Source: Pantoea agglomerans
Lineage (GTDB): Bacteria > Pseudomonadota > Gammaproteobacteria > Enterobacterales > Enterobacteriaceae
DNA: 64,000 nt
Direction: 5' to 3'
Assembly: GCF_020149765.1 (NCBI RefSeq)
Contig: NZ_CP083809.1
Coordinates: 2,108,001-2,172,000, forward strand
Below, one piece after another: positions 1 through 8,017 of the stretch. Position 1 is the first letter of the stretch; each line of letters opens with the position of its first letter. The notes beneath the pieces were generated by a model. It was not told where the DNA came from. It did no database searches and was given only the letters and a program-made list of their open reading frames with translations. A program made the translations under genes and the position numbers.

Positions 1-2
1 TG

Positions 3-347
3 GAGGCAAAGCCTGTCGGGTACGGAATGCAGCGCAAAGACAATGCGACTTTTGGTTCATGGCTTAAGCCGAAGCATTTAGTGAAAGAAAATCTAATTTA
101 TCGACCAGCCCCCCTCTACTTGGCTCAGCCCGTTACCGCGACAGCAATACCGGCCGGATGGAAACTCGTGCCGGTCGAGCCGACAAAGGAGATGGTGTCA
201 GCAGGGCAAGACCAGTTTGAGGAGTGCGTAGACTGCGGTTTCGATAGCTGTGAAGACGGTTCAGTTCATGAATACAGCAAAATCTCATCTGATGCGCCTT
301 ATCAGGTTTTTAGGGCCATGCTGGCAGCAGCGCCGGAGGTGGAGTGA
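3..347 (+). CDS. Phage-type hypothetical protein, 5' end outside window
   Basis: The reading frame is open from the first bases of the window, so the gene probably starts upstream; the first internal ATG is at 27. The protein has the look of small prophage proteins that contain an 'AIPAGWKLVPVEPT' segment in the middle and end in 'AMLAAAPEVE', a composition common in lambdoid and P22-like accessory regions. Function is unknown. Its stop overlaps the next start (TGATG), so it is the first visible gene of a tightly packed phage operon of three genes. Confidence 0.6.
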   Translation, partial: EAKPVGYGMQRKDNATFGSWLKPKHLVKENLIYRPAPLYLAQPVTATAIPAGWKLVPVEPTKEMVSAGQDQFEECVDCGFDSCEDGSVHEYSKISSDAPYQVFRAMLAAAPEVE

Positions 348-697
348 TGTACACAGATACGGAAAAGGAGTTGAACAACGTCGTCGCCTTTCCGATCGCG
401 GACGATACGAACCCAAAAGAGCGCATTAATTTTGCGCTCGAAAAAGATGGTCAGTTCTGCCTGCATCCAGGCTTCACCGTCAACGAGCATGATCGCTCTG
501 TTAAATGCAAGAAATGCGGCGCCGTCATTGATGCGTTCGACCTGCTGATGAAGATTGCACGCAAAGAAACCAATCTGGCAAATGATGTGCAGGCTCTACG
601 TGATGAAGAGCGCTATCGAAGGGCCAATATTCAGAAGCTTATTCAGGTAGAGCGCAACGCTAAAGCAAGGATTCGCCGCGCCGGAGGCAAAAGCTGA
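347..697 (+). CDS. Small phage protein with a Cys-x2-Cys zinc-binding-like motif
   Basis: About 116 residues. ATG at 347 overlaps the upstream stop by one base; a GTG at 344 is an alternative. The middle shows F-C-L-H-P-G then V-K-C-K-K-C-G, i.e. C/H plus a CxxC pair that could hold a zinc ion, followed by a charged helical C-terminus rich in Arg, Glu and Asp. I recognise the style (phage proteins with a short Zn-ribbon-like element), not a named family. It overlaps the next gene by one base, so translation is probably coupled. Confidence 0.6.
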   Translation: MYTDTEKELNNVVAFPIADDTNPKERINFALEKDGQFCLHPGFTVNEHDRSVKCKKCGAVIDAFDLLMKIARKETNLANDVQALRDEERYRRANIQKLIQVERNAKARIRRAGGKS

Positions 698-1035
698 TGC
701 CAAAATCCCCCGCCGAACGTAAAGCCGCGCAGCGTGCCCGCCAGCGCGTTGCCGGCGGTAAAAAGCTGGAGCTGAAGCTGGATAGTCAGGAAGTGGAAAT
801 GCTGGCGCAGAACTGCGCCGCCCGGCGCCCCGGCCGCGAGCCGTATGAGCTAAACGAGTATATCACCATGCTTATCCGCAAGGACGCGGCTGAGCTGGCG
901 CAGCAGCTGGAAGCGCTGGCGAAGCGCCAGTGCGGAAAGTGTGGCGACCGTCTGCCGGTAAGTGCTTGCCCCTGCCAGGGTGAATCCGCCTGCTGGCTGA
1001 CAAATGGCTGGCATCGACTGAAATTAATGATATAA
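697..1035 (+). CDS. Small phage hypothetical protein with C-terminal Cys cluster
   Basis: 112 residues. The basic N-terminus (roughly 1-25, Lys/Arg/Ala rich) is followed by a helical region with an 'EYITMLIRKD' stretch, then a Cys-rich tail with CxxC, CPC and a further Cys, probably a metal site. Proteins of this type occur near the integrase end of enterobacterial prophages, but I cannot name a function. ATG overlaps the upstream stop (TGATG). After this gene the base composition changes sharply to AT-rich. Confidence 0.6.
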   Translation: MPKSPAERKAAQRARQRVAGGKKLELKLDSQEVEMLAQNCAARRPGREPYELNEYITMLIRKDAAELAQQLEALAKRQCGKCGDRLPVSACPCQGESACWLTNGWHRLKLMI

Positions 1036-1071
1036 GTTGCTGATCATTATTTCCTAGTCAAAGAGGTTAAA

Positions 1072-1755
1072 ATGCAATCTTTCGGATTCTCTTTCACCGA
1101 TGAAGGACTCCACATAGATGGAATTCAAGATGCTGATAAAGCGTTTACAATTCCCAAGGAGCTTTCAAAAAAACTAGTAGATTTACACTATCACTTAACG
1201 GATTTAGATATATCAATTAGTAGCCTAAATTACATACTTAATAATCAAAAGATTGAAAACTTTGTTAAAGAATCACTATGGAGATCTGCCATTATTCATT
1301 TCACAAAGTGTTTCACGCACCAAGTTACAAAAAAGGAGGATATTCCTTTATCTAGGGCGAGGTTAGATGAGGCGCAGTTATTTAGCAACCTAGACCCGAT
1401 AGCTCTTGAGAGCTTTAAGTATTTTAAGCTCTTGAGAAACAAACATATTGTCCATGATGAAACTGCTCATCTAAATAGTATTCCTGCCGTTATACTAAAC
1501 AATGGGGAAAAAGAATTTAAGGTGGAAAGGGTTATTTGCATAGGCATGCTAGCAGAAACCTTGGATCAACCTAGCTTCAGTAATCTTTATAATCTTGTTA
1601 AATCAACTAGATCTTTTTTAATAAAAGAATTTGATGAAGAGTGTAACAGGCTGAAGTTGATGTTCGAAAATTATTCAGATGAAGATTTCACTAATTTGGA
1701 CATTCTAACAGTAACTTTCCTTTCTAAAGATGAAATGAAAAAACCCAGAAAATAA
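1072..1755 (+). CDS. HEPN-like hypothetical protein, AT-rich phage cargo
   Basis: 227 residues. The gene is clearly AT-rich compared with both phage and host neighbours, which suggests separate acquisition (a 'moron' gene). The protein is mostly helical by composition. Residues 121-130 read L-R-N-K-H-I-V-H-D-E, giving an R122-x5-H128 pair of the kind that forms the RNase site of HEPN domains (R-x4-6-H). HEPN proteins often act in phage defence, toxin-antitoxin pairs or RNA processing; that role is inferred here from one motif. No obvious nucleotidyltransferase partner is visible. It stands alone between the phage operon and the AlpA-like gene. Confidence 0.55.
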   Translation: MQSFGFSFTDEGLHIDGIQDADKAFTIPKELSKKLVDLHYHLTDLDISISSLNYILNNQKIENFVKESLWRSAIIHFTKCFTHQVTKKEDIPLSRARLDEAQLFSNLDPIALESFKYFKLLRNKHIVHDETAHLNSIPAVILNNGEKEFKVERVICIGMLAETLDQPSFSNLYNLVKSTRSFLIKEFDEECNRLKLMFENYSDEDFTNLDILTVTFLSKDEMKKPRK

Positions 1756-1792
1756 CATTCCTGTTGCAGCAGGTTTATCGTGGAGAAATAAC

Positions 1793-1984
1793 ATGGCCAA
1801 TACAGATTTGATTTCAGAGAAAGAAGTTATGGATAAGCTAAAGGTTTCATCCAGAATGACCATCTGGACTTACACCAATAGGATGGGGTTCCCTAAACCA
1901 GTAAGAAGCCGTCCAAAGCTTTACTTACTGGCCGAGGTTGATAGCTGGATACTTAACGGCGGCGTTAACCAGAGATCAGCTTAA
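1793..1984 (+). CDS. AlpA-like DNA-binding regulator / excisionase-type protein
   Basis: 63 residues, the usual size for AlpA-type proteins. It has the expected pattern: 'ISEKEVMDKLKVS' (helix-turn-helix first part), then a 'FPKPVR' wing-like segment and 'LLAEVDSWI' (family form: WxxxEVxxWI). AlpA-type proteins regulate prophage integrase genes or act as excision directionality factors. It ends convergently over the last 20 bases of the integrase gene, an arrangement compatible with control of excision. A good ribosome-binding region (GTGGAGAAATAAC) precedes the ATG. Confidence 0.75.
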   Translation: MANTDLISEKEVMDKLKVSSRMTIWTYTNRMGFPKPVRSRPKLYLLAEVDSWILNGGVNQRSA

Positions 1985-3155
1985 TTTGCTCAAAAATCCT
2001 TTCTGCATAAAGTTCATATGCCGCCTTCTGTTCTGCTAACCAGTCGTGCTTGTTATAAACGGCAAGCACGCCCCCTAAATCATGTCCAAGCATCTTCTCG
2101 ATGACGTGCGGCGCAACACCTTCCTCAGAAAGTCTGGTCGCCAGAGTTCGCCTGAAGTCATGGGCCGTAAAGTCACCAATGCTCAATTGATCACGCAATA
2201 GCCTGACATATCTTGTTGCGGAGCCAATCGACAAGGGGACATCGCGATCGTAAGCGCCAGGGAAAAGAATATCTTTCCCTGATGACTTAGCCTCCTCCAA
2301 CAGTGGCAGCACATGCTTGAAAATAGGACGCCTGATGATTTTATCTGTTTTGCTCTTTGCGGCCGGCAGAGTCCAAATGTTTTCTTCGAAATTGAATTCT
2401 TGCCTGAGGGCTTCGCGCATCTCACTATTTCGAGCGCCATAAAGAATGAGTAACTTAACCAGGCGCTTAGAGGACGCGGTCGCAGTAGTTTTTTCATTTT
2501 CAAGCCATATCTGGGCCAGCTGGCGATAGGTCAGGACTGTTTCCCCTACCCTTGGTTTTTTGCCAAAGTCTTTAGGGTCAAGGCGAAGTAGGCTTGAACT
2601 GTCTATGTATTGCCTTCGTATACACCAGTCTACGGCACCACGCAGATTAACCAGGAGCCTTCGGGCCTTAACAGGGTTTTCCTGCTCTTTTTCAGTAAAG
2701 AAATCTACCCATGTACTGACGTTTATATCCTCAAGAGGAATACCCTCAAACACGCCTTCCATTTCGTTCAGAACTACGCGGTTGTAAACCTCTTGAGTGC
2801 TCTCACGGAGGGATTGCTGAACATAGTTTTTCCACCAGTAGTTAATGCAGTCCTGGAGTGTTGGGCGAAATTTTACCCGTGGCTTATGGTGCTTAGGGTC
2901 TTTACCTGCTCCAAGGGACTCCTTAAATTCCCCTACTTTTATTCTCGCATCCCTCAGCGAGATTTCCGGGTAGCGCCCAATTCCGAGACGATGCTGCTTA
3001 CCGTTGAATCGGTATCTGTACTGAAAGCTGATAATACCCTTTGGCGTGATGCGGATTCCTAGGCCATCTGCGTCAGTTAACTCAGGCGGTCCGTCATAGG
3101 GTTTACCCTGCAATCCTCTTAGCTTTGTGTCACTGATGGCCATCTGTGTACTCAT
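1965..3155 (-). CDS. int: Tyrosine recombinase (site-specific integrase)
   Basis: 396 residues from the chosen ATG at 3155; an open frame extends to 3224 but the 'MSTQMAISDTKLRGL' start fits the family. The N-terminal arm-binding region (about 1-95) has the P4-like 'YRYRFNGKQHRLGIGRYPEISL' element, shown here only to locate it. The core-binding domain spans about 96-200, the catalytic domain 205-380. Catalytic residues are visible: R242 (GARNSEM), H332-x2-R335 (HDFR), H358 (LGHD) and Y367 (VYNKH). It is the last gene of the island; the recombined host gene pqqU/yncD begins about 170 bp beyond its start, so it very likely catalysed this insertion. Confidence 0.92.
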   Translation of the reverse strand: MSTQMAISDTKLRGLQGKPYDGPPELTDADGLGIRITPKGIISFQYRYRFNGKQHRLGIGRYPEISLRDARIKVGEFKESLGAGKDPKHHKPRVKFRPTLQDCINYWWKNYVQQSLRESTQEVYNRVVLNEMEGVFEGIPLEDINVSTWVDFFTEKEQENPVKARRLLVNLRGAVDWCIRRQYIDSSSLLRLDPKDFGKKPRVGETVLTYRQLAQIWLENEKTTATASSKRLVKLLILYGARNSEMREALRQEFNFEENIWTLPAAKSKTDKIIRRPIFKHVLPLLEEAKSSGKDILFPGAYDRDVPLSIGSATRYVRLLRDQLSIGDFTAHDFRRTLATRLSEEGVAPHVIEKMLGHDLGGVLAVYNKHDWLAEQKAAYELYAERIFEQIKLISG

Positions 3156-3335
3156 CTTATTTTGTTGGTACTCACATTGTACTTGATCATCGTTGGACAA
3201 AGGAATACGCGAGCAGACACACAAATAATAAAGAATACAAACAGCTTAATTTATTTTCTTATATTACAGTTATTTAAATACATTAATGGCCACATGAATA
3301 CATAAAAGTACCCATAGATACATGTGAGGCATAAC
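3156..3335. other. Probable attachment-site junction (island / pqqU boundary)
   Basis: An AT-rich stretch lies between the integrase start and the point where pqqU homology begins. Homology to the receptor starts at about 3333 (Asn-Arg-Gln-Asn-Tyr-Ala-Gln), with an in-frame TAG just upstream at 3315, so the junction must lie near 3325-3345. The hexamer ATACAT occurs three times between about 3276 and 3322 and could mark integrase arm sites. The exact core cannot be defined because the other junction is outside the window. Confidence 0.5.
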
Positions 3336-5198
3336 CGACAGAATTACGCCCAGGATCTGCAGCTCTCGGTGCGCGGATTTGGTTCGCGCTCCACTTACGG
3401 CGTGCGCGGACTGCGCCTGTACGTCGACGGCATTCCTGCCACCATGCCCGACGGTCAGGGACAAACCTCCAATATCGATATCGGCTCGATCGACCATATC
3501 GAGGTGCTGCGCGGCCCCTTTTCCGCCCTCTACGGCAACGCCTCGGGCGGCGTGATTAACGTCGACACCCAGACGGGCCAGCAGCCGCCCACGCTGGAAG
3601 CAGGCAGCTGGTACGGCAGCTACGGCAGCTGGCGCAACAGCGTCAAGGCGAGCGGCGCGACCGGCGACGGCAGCCAGGCGGGTGACGTCAACTACACCGT
3701 TTCCGCCTCGCGCTTCACCACTCACGGCTACCGCGACCACAGCGAGGCGCAGAAGAATCTCGGCAACGCGAAGCTGGGGGTGCGCATCGACGACGTCAGC
3801 ACCCTGACGCTGCTGTTCAACAGCGTGCATATTGACGCGCAGGATCCCGGCGGGCTGACGCCGGATCAGTGGCGCGCCAACCCGCGCCAGGTGGTCAGCA
3901 ACGTTACCCTCTACAACACGCGCAAAACTGTGGATCAGACCCAGGGCGGCCTGCACTATCAGCGTCAGATGGGCGAAAACGACGATCTCAGCGTGATGAT
4001 GTACGCCGGGATGCGCGAAACCACCCAGTATCAGTCGATCCCGAAAAACGTCCAGCTCAGCGCGAAACATCCCGGCGGCGTGATCGACCTGACGCGCCAC
4101 TACCAGGGCATCGACACGCGCTGGACCCACCGCGACAGCCTGTTCAGCGTGCCGGTGACGCTAACCGGCGGGCTCGACTATGAAACCATGACCGAGCGCC
4201 GCAAGGGTTTCGAAAACTTCAGCGGCAACGACCTGGGCGTTAAAGGTAATATCCGCCGCAACGAACGCAACCTGATGTGGAACCTGGATCCCTACCTGCA
4301 GACCGCCTGGCAGCTGACCGATAAATGGTCGCTGGACGCCGGGCTGCGCTACAGCACGGTCAGCTTCGACTCCAACGACCACTATATTACCGCCGGCAAC
4401 GGCGACGACAGCGGCGACGCGCGCTACCATAAATGGCTGCCCGCCGCGTCGCTGAAGTACGCTATCGACAGCAGCTGGAACGCCTATCTCTCTGCAGGGC
4501 GCGGCTTTGAAACGCCGACCATCAACGAACTCTCCTATCGCGCCGACGGCGAGACGGGTCTGAATACCCAGCTGAAGCCAGCGACCAGCGACACGGTCGA
4601 ACTGGGCACCAAAAAACGCATCGGCAACGGCCTGATCACCGCCGCGCTGTTCCAGACCGACACCCAAAACGAGATCGTCACCGATACCAGCCTCGGCGGC
4701 CGCACCACCTACAAAAACGCCGGGCAAACCCGTCGTCGCGGCCTGGAGCTGGGAGTGGATCAGCAGTTCGCCGCCGACTGGCGCGCGAAGGCGGCCTGGA
4801 CGCTGCTCGACGCGCGCTATCGCAGCAACGCCTGCGGCGATACGAGCTGCGACGGCAACCGCATTCCCGGCATTGCGCGTAATATGCTCTACGCCAGCGT
4901 GGCGTACGCGCCGGAACAGGGCTTTTATGCGGGCGCGGAGATGCGCTATATGAGCGATATCGCCGCCGACGACGAGAACGACGTCAAGGCGCCCGCCTAT
5001 ACCGTGGCGGCGCTCAACAGCGGCTACAAATGGCTGGTGCAGAACTGGACGCTGGATCTTTTCGGCCGCGTCGATAACCTTTTCGACCGCCGCTACGTCG
5101 GCTCGGTCATAGTAAATGAAGGCAACGGACGCTACTTTGAACCGGCACCGGGACGGAACTACAGCGTCGGCCTGACGCTGAGCTACGCCTTCCAGTAA
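3324..5198 (+). pseudogene. pqqU: 3' part of TonB-dependent receptor PqqU/YncD, 5' end cut off by the island
   Basis: From Asn at 3333 the protein is strongly like E. coli YncD (PqqU, outer-membrane receptor for pyrroloquinoline quinone): plug segment with 'RGFGSRSTYG' and 'YVDGIPATMPDG', 'EVLRGPFSALYGNASGG', then a 22-strand barrel ending in an aromatic residue cluster 'LTLSYAFQ'. About 75-80 N-terminal residues (signal peptide, TonB box, start of plug) are missing, and the upstream DNA is integrase-side sequence with no export signal. The GTG at 3324 is only the first possible start after a stop. No internal stop or frameshift, so inactivation is recent or reversible. A hairpin terminator follows. 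Confidence 0.88.
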
Positions 5199-5206
5199 GC
5201 CCTGTC

Positions 5207-5232
5207 GCCCCGGCCAGCCGCCGGGGCTTTCT
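5207..5232 (+). terminator. Intrinsic terminator after pqqU
   Basis: A 7-bp GC stem (GCCCCGG / CCGGGGC) with a 7-base loop followed by TTTCTT, directly after the pqqU stop and before the convergent AbrB-like gene. Confidence 0.75.
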
Positions 5233-6299
5233 TATGGCGCGCGCCGCGCCATCCAGCGGGCAATCCAGCGCGATAAAATCGGACCGGTGAACATCACCAC
5301 GATAAAGCGCCCGGTCTGCATCGCCATCACAAACGGCATATCGACGTTGCTCGACGCCGCGATAATTGCCACCGAGTCCGCCCCGCCCGGACTGGTCGCC
5401 AGATAGGCGGTCAGCGGATCGATACCGGCAAACTCCACCAGCAGAAAAGCGAACAGACCGCAGATAGCGATCAGCGTCAGCACCGACAGCAGCACGCGCG
5501 GAAAGGCGTGCGCCGCATAGCGCAAAATATCGGCGCTGAAGCGCAGGCCGATGCCCCAGCCGACAAAGGCGTAGGCCAGCGCCAGCAGCCATTTAGGCAG
5601 GGTGATCGCGAGGCCGCCAAAATCCTGGAGCAGCGAGGCGACAATCAGCGTCATCAGCATCGGGCCGGCGGGAATGCGTAACAGACGCGCCGCCAGCAGC
5701 CCGGCGGCGATGGTCAGCAGCGTAAACAGAAAGGCGGTCGGCGCGAAAGGCGCGAAGAGGTGGAGCGCGGGCGAGGCGGCAGGCGCGCCACCCTCGTGGG
5801 TCCAGAGCCGCGTCACCAGGGTCGCGACCAGCGCCACCATCATCACGCGCAGATACTGCATAAAGGCGACGAGGCGCACGTCGGCGCCGAAACTCTCCGC
5901 CATCAGGGTCATGGCCGTCGCCGCACCGGGCGACGATCCCCAGATGGCGGTCGAGCCCGGCAGCACGCGGAAGCGCGCCAGCAGGCCGCCCAGCGCCAGG
6001 CTGGCAATAATCACCGAACCGACGCAGAGCACAAACAGCGGCCAGTCGTCGGCGATTTCATGAAAAATCGTGGCGGGGATCGCTGCGGCGATCATGGCGC
6101 CCACCGTCGCCTGCGCGCCGTTAAACAGCGGCCGCGCGATTTTTAGCGTGCGGCCGGAGGCGGCGAAGCCGATGCCCGCAAACATCGGGCCAAGCAGCAG
6201 CGCGGCCGGAATATGCAGCCATTCCAGCAGCGCCACCAGCGCCGCCGAGCTGAGGATCAGCCCGGCCCAGCGCCCCAGGCCCGCCTGCGCCATCGTCAT
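5232..6299 (-). CDS. AbrB-family (PF05145-type) inner-membrane protein
   Basis: 355 residues with about ten hydrophobic segments and an internal duplication: 'LLLGPMFAGIGFA' near the N-terminus and 'AGPMLMTLIVASLL' in the second half, plus 'GSSPGAATAM' and 'ATSPGGADSVAI', the paired Gly-rich motifs of this family. Such proteins, historically mis-named ammonia monooxygenase or AbrB regulators, are probably transporters; the substrate is unknown. It starts 1 base beyond the stop of the hydrolase gene, so it is the last gene of a marR-hydrolase-abrB operon. Confidence 0.8.
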   Translation of the reverse strand: MTMAQAGLGRWAGLILSSAALVALLEWLHIPAALLLGPMFAGIGFAASGRTLKIARPLFNGAQATVGAMIAAAIPATIFHEIADDWPLFVLCVGSVIIASLALGGLLARFRVLPGSTAIWGSSPGAATAMTLMAESFGADVRLVAFMQYLRVMMVALVATLVTRLWTHEGGAPAASPALHLFAPFAPTAFLFTLLTIAAGLLAARLLRIPAGPMLMTLIVASLLQDFGGLAITLPKWLLALAYAFVGWGIGLRFSADILRYAAHAFPRVLLSVLTLIAICGLFAFLLVEFAGIDPLTAYLATSPGGADSVAIIAASSNVDMPFVMAMQTGRFIVVMFTGPILSRWIARWMARRAP

Positions 6300-6300
6300 A

Positions 6301-6858
6301 TCAGCGCGCGTCGACCAGCGCCAGCACCTCAGCAGCCGAGCCGGTTTCGCCGAGGCGCGGGAAGATCAGCTTAACGCTGTTGTTGTGGGTGTCGAGATTA
6401 AGATCGGTCATGGCGTCGGTGGCTAAAGTGACGTTGTAACCTAACTCATAGGCCTGACGCGCGGTGGATTCGACGCCGATGCTGGTGGCGATGCCGCACA
6501 CCACTACCTGGGTGACGCCGCGCTTTTGCAGCTCCTCGTGCAGCGCCGTATTGTGAAACGCGCCCCAGGTCTTCTTGGTCACGGTAATATCGCCCGGCTG
6601 CGGCGTCATTTCCGGTACCAGCGTCGCCCAGTCGGCCGGCAGCTCGCCGCTGTGGCTGCCCTGCTCGTTTCGGCCCGGCGCGCCGCCGGCCACATTCACC
6701 AGCACCACCGGCAGCTGGCGGGCGCGAAAGCCGTCGGCGAGCTGCGCGCAGCGGTCGATTACCGGCTGCGGCTCATGCACCACCGGCAGGCGCACAATGC
6801 CGTGCTGCAGGTCGATAATGATGAGAGCGGTTTGGGGATCAAGGGTAGTCAATGCCAT
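6301..6858 (-). CDS. Isochorismatase-like hydrolase without the usual catalytic Cys
   Basis: 185 residues, the cysteine-hydrolase/isochorismatase fold. Asp16 (IIIDLQ) and Lys95 (K-x3-G-A-F) of the family triad are present. The third position, Cys in nicotinamidases and N-carbamoylsarcosine amidohydrolases, is Gly128 (G-I-A-T-S-I-G-V-E-S-T-A). A Gly at this site is also found in true isochorismatases such as EntB, which do not use a thiol, so activity on a vinyl-ether or another non-amide substrate is possible. The cis-peptide-like 'VCGIATS' region is intact. It lies 11 bp after marR and abuts abrB; MarR control is likely. Confidence 0.8.
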   Translation of the reverse strand: MALTTLDPQTALIIIDLQHGIVRLPVVHEPQPVIDRCAQLADGFRARQLPVVLVNVAGGAPGRNEQGSHSGELPADWATLVPEMTPQPGDITVTKKTWGAFHNTALHEELQKRGVTQVVVCGIATSIGVESTARQAYELGYNVTLATDAMTDLNLDTHNNSVKLIFPRLGETGSAAEVLALVDAR

Positions 6859-6869
6859 AAAAAATCCTC

Positions 6870-7301
6870 TCAGGATGCGTGGTCGGCGAGTCGTTGCAGT
6901 AAGGGGATGGCACGCAGCAACAGCTGCTGCTCCTCGGCGCTGAGCTCGGTATCAATGGCGCGCACCAGCCAGTCGTCGCGCATCGCCCGGTTGGCGGTAA
7001 GCAGCGCACGGGCGGCAGGCGTGGCGGTATAGCGGGTTTTACGGCCGTCGAGGGGATCGGCCTCTCCCTGCACCATCTCCGCCGCCAGCAGGCTGGCAAC
7101 GGTAGCCCCCATCGACTGGGTGCGTACGCCCTCTGCCGCCGCCAGTTCGGTCACGGTCATCGCCCCGTCGCGCACCAGATAACCCAGCACGGAAACCTGC
7201 GACCAGGTGAGATCGCCGGGCGGCGCAGATTCGCGCAGCCGCCGACCCAGTCGGCCAACCAGCATACGCAGCAGGGTGGCTGATTCGTTCAGTTCGCTCA
7301 T
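6870..7301 (-). CDS. MarR-family transcriptional regulator
   Basis: 143 residues from the ATG at 7301, which has a clear AAGGAG site upstream; an upstream in-frame ATG at 7346 would lie inside the operator palindrome and is unlikely. Winged-helix signature: 'LTWSQVSVLGYLVRDGAMTV', shown as a locator, 'VRTQSMGATVASLLAAEMV' recognition helix and 'DPLDGRKTRYTAT' wing. It leads the operon with the hydrolase and AbrB-like gene and probably represses it through the palindrome at 7339-7364. The ligand is unknown. Confidence 0.88.
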   Translation of the reverse strand: MSELNESATLLRMLVGRLGRRLRESAPPGDLTWSQVSVLGYLVRDGAMTVTELAAAEGVRTQSMGATVASLLAAEMVQGEADPLDGRKTRYTATPAARALLTANRAMRDDWLVRAIDTELSAEEQQLLLRAIPLLQRLADHAS

Positions 7302-7338
7302 TGCCCTTCTCCTTACGTTGCCTGAAGTATAGATATAG

Positions 7339-7364
7339 GAAGGCAAACTGTGTAGTTTACCTTC
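7339..7364. promoter_or_regulatory. Candidate MarR operator (inverted repeat)
   Basis: GAAGGCAAACT and AGTTTACCTTC form 11-bp arms with one mismatch around a GTGT spacer, 38 bp upstream of the marR start. Position and symmetry fit an autoregulatory MarR site; a TATACT -10-like hexamer lies just downstream on the minus strand. Confidence 0.6.
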
Positions 7365-7367
7365 GTA

Positions 7368-7925
7368 TCAATTTGTAAGGTCGGGACGCTGCAGATAGTG
7401 GATCAGGCTGTGAAAGCGCAGCGGCACGGCAAGCGGATTGCGGTAGCTGTGGGCCACATCGGCGGCGAACTGCAGCGCCTCGCCCGCCTGTAAACGCCGC
7501 CAGACGCCGTGCAGCCCCAGCAGCAGCTCTCCCTCAATCACCACCACCTGCTCGACGCAGCCTTGCTCGTGCGGCGAGGAGTCGCTCTGCGCGCCCGCCG
7601 CCAGCTCGACCGCCAGCAGGTCGAAACGCAGCTGCGCATCGTAAGGCAGCAGCGGCCGCACGGTCATCTGCGCGTTGGGCTGGCTAAAGCGCGCGCTGTC
7701 GCCGCTCTGCAGCCCGTTGCCCTGAATAAAAAAAGAGAATGGAACGTTGAAACCGGTAGCGATTTTCCACAGCGTCGCCACCGTCGGACTGGACTCACCG
7801 CGCTCGATCTGGCCGAGCATCGCTTTGCTGACGCCGGTGCGCTCTGCGGCCAGCGTCAGGCTCCAGCCGTTCGCCTGGCGCAGCTGTTTCAGCGCCCCGC
7901 TGAGATGCTGATGCAGATTTTCCAT
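7368..7925 (-). CDS. sutR: XRE-cupin transcriptional regulator, SutR (YdcN)-like
   Basis: 185 residues. N-terminal HTH (about 8-62): 'LTLAAERTGVSKAMLGQIER' locates the helix-turn-helix, 'GESSPTVATLWKIATG' completes it. C-terminal cupin (about 110-180) with 'EQVVVIEGELLLG' and 'AHSYRN'. In E. coli the same kind of regulator (ydcN/sutR) is divergent from ydcO/benE; that arrangement is kept here, which supports the name. SutR is linked to sulfur-utilisation genes in E. coli. Good Shine-Dalgarno AGGAGAAACTT before the ATG. Confidence 0.8.
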   Translation of the reverse strand: MENLHQHLSGALKQLRQANGWSLTLAAERTGVSKAMLGQIERGESSPTVATLWKIATGFNVPFSFFIQGNGLQSGDSARFSQPNAQMTVRPLLPYDAQLRFDLLAVELAAGAQSDSSPHEQGCVEQVVVIEGELLLGLHGVWRRLQAGEALQFAADVAHSYRNPLAVPLRFHSLIHYLQRPDLTN

Positions 7926-7961
7926 AAGTTTCTCCTGAAATCCTGGCGGCAGTGTAACACT

Positions 7962-8006
7962 TGAGCGCTATAGCGCACACTGCTACGATGTGCGCTATAA
8001 CGCACA
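7962..8006. promoter_or_regulatory. Tandem operator-like palindromes between sutR and benE
   Basis: Two 18-bp near-palindromes, TGAGCGCTATAGCGCACA (7962-7979) and TGTGCGCTATAACGCACA (7989-8006), share a GCGCTATA core and are 27 bp apart centre to centre. They lie in the short divergent intergenic region and overlap the benE leader just before its Shine-Dalgarno. Binding by the adjacent SutR-like protein is inferred. Confidence 0.6.
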
Positions 8007-8017
8007 GCGGAGGTTTT

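Noticed and set aside
2560..3062. Plus-strand frames opposite the integrase
   Set aside because: Antisense shadows; the integrase has all catalytic residues.
3270..4130. Long minus-strand frame opposite pqqU
   Set aside because: Antisense shadow in GC-rich DNA; the plus-strand receptor reading is unambiguous.
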